DNA of 64,000 nt from assembly GCA_037952775.1 (NCBI GenBank), contig JBANAY010000003.1:36766001-36830000 (forward strand). Direction: 5' to 3'. This document shows, in pieces, positions 56,860-64,000 of this stretch. The notes beneath the pieces are model-generated. The model made no database searches. It was not told the origin of the DNA and worked only from the letters and a program-made list of their open reading frames with translations. This stretch comes from Clonostachys chloroleuca. Lineage: Eukaryota; Ascomycota; Sordariomycetes; Hypocreales; Bionectriaceae. Made by a program: the position numbers and the translations under genes. Each line of letters begins with the position of its first letter. Positions within the stretch are counted from its first letter, which is position 1.

Positions 56860-59262
56860 ATGGAGGCCCCGCCGCCTTACACTTCGGCAACAGGGTCGTC
56901 ATCGAGCTCTCGCACCCGCTCCTCCCTCGGGAGAATGCGATCGATGGCCGACTACATGCTACGATCTCGCGTCGGCGGTCGTTCGAACGACGAGTCCACC
57001 AACCCTCCAGAGCCGTCCTCTGCCACTCTCCCCTCCTACGATTCCCGAAGCGGCACGCTGACTCGGAGCGTTGACTCCCGTCGAATCAGCGATGATTCCT
57101 CCACCCGGCTATCCATGCTTCGATCGCCACCAGGGACCATGCCCCCGTCAACAACATCCTCCGCCAACCCCATCCAAGATCGAAAACTCCGTCTCGATGA
57201 GCTCAAGAAGGAGATCGAGGCTGTCTCCCAGCCCACGAAGCGTTCCAACGACGGCCTATTCAAGGAAGCCTGCTCCACCGACCTGCTGTTCCTCATTGAC
57301 ACCACCAGCTCCATGCACCCCTATATTGATGCCGCCAAGAAGCAGGTCAAGGACATCATGGAAGACATCGACCGCACCTTTCTGAAGGAGGCAGAGATCC
57401 GCATGGCCGTCGTGGGCTACAGGGACCACACTGACAAGCCCAACATCGAGTTCCAGGACTTCACCACCGACGTTGACCTCGTCCGCTCCTTCATCGACAA
57501 GCTCAAAGCCACTGGCGGCGACGACTTCCCCGAAGACGTCCTCGGAGGCCTCGACAAGGTCGTCAACGCCAACTGGAAGAATCAGACTCGCTGTGTCATC
57601 CACATCGGCGACGCCCCGCCGCACGGCAAAATCTTCAACATCGTGTCTTACACAGACAGATGGGCGACCCCAGGGACCGAGCCTCACAAGCTCACGTATC
57701 AACCTCTGCTCAAGAAGATGATCATGCTCAACCTCAACTACTGCTTCCTCCGCATCCAGTCCCACACGGACATTATGTCCTATCTGTTCTTGAAGGAGTA
57801 CCAGAACGCCTCCGCCCAGTGCAAGCTCCACGTGCTCAACAGCGAGCGGATCAAGCTCGTTCAGGCCGCCTCCTCCACCACCTCCCGCTTCCGAGGAGGC
57901 AAGAGCAGCCTCGCTTTCGAGGAGTCAGAGCTCGGAACTTCCTACAGCGCCCTCCGCCATCTCGTCGTCCAAAGCGTCGCCAGCTCCGCCTCCCGCACCG
58001 CCATCCGTCTCTCCGAATCCATATCCAAGAACGGCGGTAAGCTGGCCGACAGCACCGCGCTAGCCAACTGCCCCAGCATCGTCGAAGAAGAGGAGAGCGA
58101 GAAGGAGCTCGTCATGGAAAATGTCGTTCCAGACTGGGATACCCCCAGCTGGTTCAATGAAACCCTCACCGTCGAGGGATTCTCCCCTGACGTTGTCCGT
58201 GCCGGCGCAAGAACCCTCAGCGACATGATGATGCACGACGACCACATCGAGCTGAGCACCATGGAACTCGGCGTCCGGCGCAGGTCCAAGCCCTTCTCCC
58301 AGGGCGCCCTTCGCGTCGCCGCATACGCCCGCACCGCCGCCTCCACCAACCACTTCGTCGTCAAGTCCTTCAAGAAGGACGGCAAGCACCTCGCCCACCT
58401 CGCCGAGGACATGCGGTGCCAGGCCCTCTGCAAGGCCTTCGCCCTCGAGTTCAACAACCTCGTCAGCCCGCAGCACGCCGTCGACTTCATCATCACCACC
58501 TGCCTCAAAGCCGCCACGGGCAAGGACGGCACCTCCCAGTGCATGTCCCTCGAGCCCTACATCAAGGGCCAGTACGTAAAGTACAACAACAACTCGGGCT
58601 GGGTCAACCACGACCTCCCCGCCGGCGACGCCACCAACATGGCCGCACAGGCCTTCTCCCACTTCACCTTCGAGCGCTCCTGGGGCCAGATCCTCGTCTG
58701 CGACCTCCAGGGCGTCGGGGGGCTCCTCACCGACCCAGCCATCCACACCGCCGACGCCAACCGCTTCCGCCTCGCCGATACAAACCTCAACCGGGAAGGG
58801 TTCAAGTTCTTCTTCTCCACGCACGCCTGCAACGACGTCTGCAGAACCCTCGGGCTCATCAGCACCGCCGACATGGTCATGCGCAAGAGCCTCACCTTCC
58901 GCGAGAAGTGGCCCGCCGTCGAGAGCACCGTCTACTGCTCCAACAAGCTCTGCGGCAAGATCGTCCCCGCCGCGGGGGCCCGGAAAGCGGACGAGTACCC
59001 AAACTGCCACTGGTGCGACGTCTGCTGGCCCCAGCTCGAGTCGACCAAGGTCCGCTGGATGTGCCTCGCGCCTGGGCCGGACCACGAGTACGACGTCTCC
59101 CGCTTCTTCTACGAGTCCCAGGGGCGGGCCATGCCGCGCAAGTGTCCCGAGCACCGGGAGGCCGACGAGCCCGCTGCCAGACCCGCCGCTGTGGGTGGCG
59201 CGGTCTGGGCCAGGATGAACAACACGGCCAAGCAGAAAAACATTTCCGGAAGAAGTTGGTAG
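56860..59262 (+). CDS. VWA-domain / alpha-kinase protein (Vwk-like)
   Basis: An intronless gene of 800 aa. The disordered N-terminus begins MEAPPPYTSAT, containing a PPxY motif. The von Willebrand A domain starts near residue 140 with MIDAS DTTSSMHPY, then VVGYRDHTD and GGDDFPEDVLGGLD, and VIHIGDAPPHG. After a linker, the alpha-kinase (MHCK/eEF2K-type) domain occupies about residues 470-735: FVVKSFK with the ATP-binding Lys near 499, SHFTFERSWGQILVCDLQGV, LLTDPAIHT, and the zinc and catalytic segment NREGFKFFFSTHACNDVC. A C-terminal Cys/His-rich module (CSNKLCGKI, CHWCDVCW, CPEH) could bind zinc. It is predicted to be an active Ser/Thr kinase, as in Dictyostelium VwkA. Third codon positions are overwhelmingly C/G. 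Confidence 0.9.
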   Translation: MEAPPPYTSATGSSSSSRTRSSLGRMRSMADYMLRSRVGGRSNDESTNPPEPSSATLPSYDSRSGTLTRSVDSRRISDDSSTRLSMLRSPPGTMPPSTTSSANPIQDRKLRLDELKKEIEAVSQPTKRSNDGLFKEACSTDLLFLIDTTSSMHPYIDAAKKQVKDIMEDIDRTFLKEAEIRMAVVGYRDHTDKPNIEFQDFTTDVDLVRSFIDKLKATGGDDFPEDVLGGLDKVVNANWKNQTRCVIHIGDAPPHGKIFNIVSYTDRWATPGTEPHKLTYQPLLKKMIMLNLNYCFLRIQSHTDIMSYLFLKEYQNASAQCKLHVLNSERIKLVQAASSTTSRFRGGKSSLAFEESELGTSYSALRHLVVQSVASSASRTAIRLSESISKNGGKLADSTALANCPSIVEEEESEKELVMENVVPDWDTPSWFNETLTVEGFSPDVVRAGARTLSDMMMHDDHIELSTMELGVRRRSKPFSQGALRVAAYARTAASTNHFVVKSFKKDGKHLAHLAEDMRCQALCKAFALEFNNLVSPQHAVDFIITTCLKAATGKDGTSQCMSLEPYIKGQYVKYNNNSGWVNHDLPAGDATNMAAQAFSHFTFERSWGQILVCDLQGVGGLLTDPAIHTADANRFRLADTNLNREGFKFFFSTHACNDVCRTLGLISTADMVMRKSLTFREKWPAVESTVYCSNKLCGKIVPAAGARKADEYPNCHWCDVCWPQLESTKVRWMCLAPGPDHEYDVSRFFYESQGRAMPRKCPEHREADEPAARPAAVGGAVWARMNNTAKQKNISGRSW

Positions 59263-59643
59263 ACTGTGGGACGAGAGGAAGGCTTTGGAGATGATTATGA
59301 GTGGCAGGTTGGAATTAGAGGACGTGACGATACTGAATTATGGCGTTGAGACGTACTGCCGTTACAAGATGAACGATTCTGCTTTTACGCGTAATTTGTT
59401 GAGATATCCCTTTATTTTACTTCAATGAAATTGCACAACTATCAAGAGACCCAGGATTCTCACAAGTGAACTTAGCACACACTAATCCGTTTATCCTGGC
59501 ACAAACTTTACACGACTAAGGTGAAAGCCACAAAAATGCTTGAATTCAAGGTTCGTTCATTGTCGCCCGACAATATAGTGCCATTAGAGTAGCCATGTCC
59601 AAGGTTCAGAGTGAGCGATACGATAAAAATACTCTAGAGGAAA
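59263..59643. other. 3' flank of the kinase gene, nothing recognised
   Basis: Roughly 380 bp without coding character. Confidence 0.5.
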
Positions 59644-60123
59644 TTATCTCAAGTTCCCACCGAGAATGCAGGTGAGAGAGTTCGGGTATAAAGTTAAAAA
59701 CAGGAATGAAAAAAGCCAGACCAGACGTCTCAACACAATGAAAGAATTTCCAAACTGTCCCACAACAATGCCCCGTGCCCGTCTAAAGCTCAAGTAGCTT
59801 CTTCCCCCTCCAAACTGGCTTTGAAGGAGCCAATCTTCCACAAGTGAGAAAAATCCCTATTAATTGATGAGTATTTATCGTCACGCATTCGGTGTTGGGA
59901 AGAGCAAAACTTACCTGTGTTCATACTGCGAAAACAACATTGCTCTTTCTCCGAAAATATGCGTGTGGCGGGTGCTATTTGACCAATGCATAGGACTAAA
60001 ACCATTTGTCTTATTGGTTTGAGTTTTGATGGTTCGAAATTGGCACAATGTTGTAGCTGATGATGATGTCTTGAGCGTTGGCTCACCATCTGGCAGAAGA
60101 CCTTGGACCTCCTCCCTGAGTGT

Positions 60124-60169
60124 AAATTGCCATCCTCGATGAGTCCCATGCCATACACTTAGGCGTCGG
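60124..60169. repeat. Diverged direct repeat, copy A
   Basis: A 46-bp block beginning aaattgcc matches 60397-60442 at 38 of 46 positions by eye; the copies are offset by 273 bp. Confidence 0.6.
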
Positions 60170-60396
60170 GAGTCACGAGAGCGCCTTGGAGGAAGGTCTT
60201 GAACAAAGGATACGATATGGGCTTGGTCATTGTAGCAGGCGACGTGCAGGGCTGCGGAGTCTTGCTCGATGTCTTTCTTCACGCCTCTCTGGCTGTATTC
60301 TTGGAAATTCTCTTTGATGTCTTACTCCATTCTCGCAACAATGCTGAAGATCTCGCCTTGTGCAAGGTCGAGAGCCAAGCCTCGCTTCCTCAACGG

Positions 60397-60442
60397 AAAT
60401 TGCCACCCACGAAGACCCCCATGCCACATACTTAGGCGTTGG
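60397..60442. repeat. Diverged direct repeat, copy B
   Basis: Partner of the block at 60124-60169; both encode related peptide segments on the minus strand. Confidence 0.6.
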
Positions 60443-60894
60443 TGAGTCTTCGTGGATGGCAACCACGGGAGTTGAGCCAGTCTCATCTTGTTGTCATTAA
60501 CATTATCCGCCCAAGACACGAGAAATGAGTTAAGGTAGCTTTTCACTTACGCTGGTCCTGAAAGTACGGACGCTTAATCTCAGATTCATACGCCATGGGG
60601 AGCCGCCTTCTTAAGTTGCGAGGCAGCTCCCCCAGCGAAAACGAGAACCGGGTAGGGCCCCGTCAGGGTCCCAATCAATGGAGGGACGAGGGGGGGCTAA
60701 CGTGTCATAAAAGCAAGGATATCATGTTAGTCCAACGCCGTGGCCGAATTTGAGATCGGGATTGTATGGGAATAAGATCATTTGCTGTCAGGGTGACAAG
60801 AGTGAACGTACTGGAGGGGAACTCTTGCCGCTGAGGTGAAGGTAGACTGGAATGATGAGAAAGGAACACTTACACCGCGGTTCGAGGTCTTGTT

Positions 60895-61080
60895 TTGCCC
60901 CCACCTAGCTTGGCCCACCCGGGGACGCCCACCCTTCCACTGCCCCTTCAATCTCCAGTAAGGGGGCAGCCGCTGGGGGCTGCCCCTTCAATGTTCAATC
61001 TCAGGGCAGCCGCTTGGGCGGGCGTTATGGGGTGGCCCCCAGGTAGGCCAGCCACAGGTGGGAGCGCGCCTGGGTAGGCC
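60895..61080. repeat. GC-rich block with hairpin and direct repeats
   Basis: A perfect inverted repeat ggggcagcc / ggctgcccc (60963-60971, 60978-60986) with a 6-bp loop is followed by a second ggcagccgct copy near 61005. The phrase ctgccccttcaat occurs twice (about 60939 and 60980). Composition differs sharply from the flanks. It could be part of a mobile-element terminus; no coding remnant was found. Confidence 0.5.
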
Positions 61081-62098
61081 TTGGGTGAGCGTGATGGGGT
61101 TTGGTTTGAAAAAGCCTTTGATGAGAAGAGAAGAAAACAAGAGAGTGGGAGGAGGGGGAGGAGGGGTTTAGGTAGGAGGGGCTAGCGCCACTCAGACTGA
61201 ATCACGGGACATAACACCTCAGGCAGCGAGGTGAGAGAGAAGCAACGAGAAAGTGAGAGCGGCAGGAGCGAATCCAAGGGGTTCAGGGCATTAGGCAGGT
61301 GGGAGAGAACGGGGGTCCATCGCAGTAAGGCACCCAGGAGGGGTACGCGGACGAGTCACAGGGAGTGAAGAAGTGACCTTAAGGGCGCACTCAGTCACCA
61401 CTATTTTATACTTTCAGCCAAGCTACTAAATCATACGGAAGATGACTTAGATGATCATCAACTATCTTTTTCAAGATGTTTAGTTCGTGTTGTTACTTGT
61501 AGGTAGGTTTTGTTGTCTCGTCGGGGGCGAGTGCATAGGTAGGCAGCACGTCAACTCATCAAGGTACCTTCCCCTGTTGTTCCAAGACAACAACCTACCA
61601 GTGAGCTACGTCTCTCTTTTGGGGCGTCGTCTGATGCTCCTACCGGGGGGGGTGTCCCTTCCCAGAGGTTCTTTCTATTTCCTGCGGAGGCAGCCAACGA
61701 TCGTGATCGTTGAATACTCGCCTGCCTGTGGAAATCGGACCAATGGTAGCACATGTGACAAGCTCTGTTGACCAAGCCGTACTCGTTTTCAAATATAGCA
61801 CTTTCATTCCAATGCATGACAGATCCGCATAGCTCTTGGTCATTCTCTGTACCTAATTCCTCTGTTATGGGCCATGGAAAAGTTCACAATAGCCCCTGAA
61901 GATAGATAATCTCAAGCCTTGCTACGCTAGGTACACAGTGTCAGACCCCAAATCTCAATCCAACCCGCAGTGCGATGGTTCTTATTCCCATACCCGTAGG
62001 TGCCTGCCTAGGTAATCAAGGTAGTAGCTCACTAGTCAGCTCATGTTCTCTCAGATCCCAAGCTGGATCCCAAGCTGGATTTCGTGGCCTTGCTGCCC
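61081..62098. other. No supported gene
   Basis: Purine-rich up to about 61300, then mixed sequence. A 12-bp tandem repeat (gatcccaagctg twice) lies at 62054-62077. No coding motifs were recognised. Confidence 0.45.
62054..62077. repeat. 12-bp tandem repeat, two copies
   Basis: gatcccaagctg occurs twice, head to tail. Confidence 0.7.
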
Positions 62099-62485
62099 TC
62101 AAGCAAATCCTCCTCGAGTTTCCTTCAGGATTCCAATGTTCCACCAAACCGGCCAAATGCAGCCACCCGTGAGAATGGTATCAACCCAAAACATGGCGAG
62201 AGGTATATACAGCATGGTATCTGCCTTCGGCCAGGTACAGTAGTGGTTTTCACCGTTCCTTGGCTGGCTGGGGGGCCAATGGAGTTGGGTGACGGGATAG
62301 ATGCTTCCTCGGATCGGGGTAATCCAAGGGGAGTTGGGTCCGAGCTTCCAATTCTCGTGCTTCTCCTCACACTTCAAGCCGTAGCTGAGCTGAGGACGGA
62401 AAAGATAGGACTTGCTTCCTCCATCCTTTGCCGACCCGTTGTCGTGGCCATCGCGGGGAACGAAGAAACGGAAGGACTCGAACAT
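62099..62485 (-). CDS. Possible small orphan protein, 128 aa
   Basis: The frame starts in a good CAACATG context and reads MFESFRFFVPRDGHDNG, then PNSPWITPIRGSIYPVTQL, ending in a hydrophobic Trp-rich stretch (MLYIPLAMFWVDTILTGG, WPVWWNIG) that could be a membrane segment. Codon third positions look coding. There are no homologous motifs that I recognise, and no neighbour suggests a role. The opposite strand also has an open frame, so confidence is low. Confidence 0.3.
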   Translation of the reverse strand: MFESFRFFVPRDGHDNGSAKDGGSKSYLFRPQLSYGLKCEEKHENWKLGPNSPWITPIRGSIYPVTQLHWPPSQPRNGENHYCTWPKADTMLYIPLAMFWVDTILTGGCIWPVWWNIGILKETRGGFA

Positions 62486-63232
62486 GTTGAGTAAGTACGA
62501 TACGTCGACGGGAGGATCTGACCCTGGTTATTAAACCTAAACAAAGTAGATGTTTAAGTGATTTAAGGTGAAATCCATACATACCCAACTTGAGCTTAGA
62601 TTATTGCGTAATAGAAGCGAAACTCGCCAGTCAGGGTGCTGGGTTTGGAACTTCGTCTGGGAGAGGCCTTTGTTTTGATGTTTGGTAGATGAAAATGTGA
62701 GCGTGGAAGACGAGACTCCCTACGCGACATATTTCAACCTCAGTACGTTGTGTAAACACAGAGAAGCGTCCTAGCACGGCTTTTGCACTGTGCAATTTGC
62801 TCATTGGAGCCCTCCTCGCATGTGCGGCCAGTTGGTCCCCGAACAGAGCAGCAAGACCCTGCCACCCTGAATTCGTTCTCGGTATTGTATATGTGTGTAT
62901 ATACATTTAATACAAAATCAAGCTATACCTCTTTATTGTCTCACCATCTGCCATAAGTTCAACGGAATTCAGGTTCGTTCAGGTATGTGAGATGCCTTCA
63001 GACAACTCAGTGGTGGGCACACCCTAAGTTAGAAGCCTTTTTCTCAGTCATTAATGAAAGAAACATTTACCAATTTCTTATGGTATATTCCTTACAGGGA
63101 CTCGTTGCTTCATACATAAGAAACTGCAGTCTATTTCATACCTTCGTAAGTATATAATCTATCCATACCACGGCCGAGCAACAGACCAAATCTGATACCA
63201 GTTCCTCCCTCATCCCGTTCAAACCCAATCTC
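62486..63232. other. No supported gene
   Basis: AT-rich with short motif-free frames. Part of it must be the 3' flank of the ABC transporter at the right edge. Confidence 0.45.
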
Positions 63233-64000
63233 TCAACGCCTTAGACGATGACCAAAGCAAAGAAACACAAACGCTATGGCTCGGTACCCCAATCCAATCA
63301 CAAATAAGATAAGCATGTTTCGCCACAGCCATCCCATATGAAACCCAGTTACGTCCGCGGCAGTTTTTACATTGTAGAGATACTCATACGGCTCCACGAG
63401 CTGAGCAAAGTAGACCTCAGCCAACCAAGTACCAGGAGATGCCCTCCATAGCCACTCCATGTGCCACTGCTTCACTTTGGACAGGGGAGGCGCCGCACCA
63501 GATAGGATGCCCAGGATGAGGCTCAGCATAGCCGACAACAGTGGAGCTTCCTCGCGCTTGCTTATCATGCTCACGATGCTGGCCAGTCCGTAGATGCAGA
63601 AAAAGTACAACAGGTTGGCCATGAAGGCTATTCCCCAGTGGATGATCGGCATGGCTAGAAGAAGGAGTGGCACCGAAAAGTGAAGGCAAGCGAACACCAT
63701 CCTAGGGAAAACGCACAGCACCTTGGCCAGGAAATAGGAGATCCTCGAGTGCCCTGCTTCGGCTTCGCGGTTCTGCACCAGCAGCTCCTCAGAGAAAATC
63801 TTCACGCCGGGTGCTGCTGACACAAGGCCTATACCGATGGCAACCAAGAGTGCAAATTGAGGTGCAGAGAGATAATCAGCCGAAGTGGACAACATGCCAT
63901 AGGTATTATAAATTCCTTTAAATAGGACTCCGTTGCGAGAGTTTTGAGCGAGACCGAGAAGGAACCCTCCGAGCAGCGATAGAGCCATCTCTCCCCAAAA
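63233..64000 (-). CDS. ABCG-type ABC transporter, C-terminal membrane domain (partial at window edge)
   Basis: The last 250 or so residues of an ABC-2-type membrane domain. Hydrophobic helices alternate with short loops: LSLLGGFLLGLAQ, QFALLVAIGIGLVSAAPGVKIF, the FSEELLVQNREAEAGHSRISYF loop that follows the ERxV-like position, LLLLAMPIIHWGIAF, LASIVSMISKREEAPLLSA and a final LILFVIGLGYRAIAFVFL helix. The EAEAG-Sxx-SYF pattern is typical of ABCG half and fungal ABCG exporters. The frame is open to the window edge (codons for FWGE precede the first Met), so the nucleotide-binding domain must lie beyond 64000. The substrate is unknown. Confidence 0.82.
   Translation of the reverse strand, partial: FWGEMALSLLGGFLLGLAQNSRNGVLFKGIYNTYGMLSTSADYLSAPQFALLVAIGIGLVSAAPGVKIFSEELLVQNREAEAGHSRISYFLAKVLCVFPRMVFACLHFSVPLLLLAMPIIHWGIAFMANLLYFFCIYGLASIVSMISKREEAPLLSAMLSLILGILSGAAPPLSKVKQWHMEWLWRASPGTWLAEVYFAQLVEPYEYLYNVKTAADVTGFHMGWLWRNMLILFVIGLGYRAIAFVFLCFGHRLRR

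Larger units (their letters stand above)
59644..60596 (-). pseudogene. Decayed multi-exon remnant with an internal diverged repeat
   Basis: On the minus strand an ATG at 60596 opens MAYESEIKRPYFQDQ and ends at a good GTAAGT donor (60550). The next piece reads VVAIHEDSPTPKYVAWGSSW, and a related TPKCMAWDSSRMAIYTQGGG lies 273 bp further on, in a diverged copy. Between them is an ankyrin-like phrase (ALHVACYNDQAHIVSF). Frames change and stops intervene, so no continuous protein can be supported. The family is not certain. Confidence 0.35.

Noticed and set aside
58060..59154. Long minus-strand frame of 364 codons opposite the alpha-kinase gene
   Set aside because: It is the antisense shadow of a gene with extreme G/C at third positions; the translation is Gly/Val/Glu-rich low complexity without domains.
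1..64000. tRNA or rRNA genes, CRISPR arrays, intact transposons
   Set aside because: No tRNA-like A/B boxes with cloverleaf pairing, no rRNA blocks, no spaced identical repeats and no transposase or reverse-transcriptase motifs were recognised by eye; a tRNAscan and repeat search would be decisive.

Overview
The window looks like nuclear DNA of a filamentous ascomycete (Pezizomycotina, probably Sordariomycetes). The genes carry short introns of about 49-65 bp with GTRAGT-type donors, CTAAC-like branch points and YAG or AAG acceptors. Gene content fits: two HET-domain proteins, a DUF3176 protein, a DUF7730-type protein, Zn2Cys6 regulators, OPT, MFS, ABCC and ABCG transporters, and a VWA/alpha-kinase protein. 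No tRNA, rRNA, CRISPR array or intact transposase was recognised. Family assignments come from reading motifs by eye; no database search was run.

Layout. 1-5.6 kb is gene-poor and decayed: an AT-rich left edge, the C-terminal remnant of a 1,3-beta-glucan synthase (FKS1-like) and a broken phosphate-binding-protein-like gene. 6.1-14.8 kb holds a frameshifted HET gene, a broken DUF3176 gene and an intact-looking seven-exon orphan of about 1082 aa. 16.4-21.3 kb holds a Lys-rich single-pass membrane protein with a PPxY tail, an aldo-keto reductase and a convergent Zn2Cys6 factor. 21.7-26.9 kb holds a DUF7730-type gene, a second frameshifted HET gene and a small acidic protein.

27.2-45.7 kb is the most coherent block: a D-isomer-specific 2-hydroxyacid dehydrogenase, a branched-chain aminotransferase, an MFS transporter, an oligopeptide transporter (one frameshift), a secreted S10 carboxypeptidase, a full-length ABCC transporter and a Zn2Cys6 factor with four GATA motifs upstream. 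I infer a possible peptide/branched-chain amino acid to 2-hydroxyacid handling locus. There is no NRPS or PKS in the window.

46-50.8 kb is mostly a gene graveyard that includes a histidine-kinase ATPase fragment. 50.8-59.3 kb is a divergent pair of large genes: an ankyrin-repeat protein and a VWA/alpha-kinase protein. 59.3-63.2 kb holds decayed repeats, a GC-rich hairpin block and one weak orphan. An ABCG-type membrane domain runs off the right edge.

A cross-cutting observation: HET1, HET2 and OPT each fail by what looks like a single missing base, two of them (HET2, OPT) in a G/C run and HET1 in or next to one, and DUF3176 has an extra base in a G run. This could be recent decay or consensus error in homopolymers, and it should be settled before any of them is called a pseudogene.
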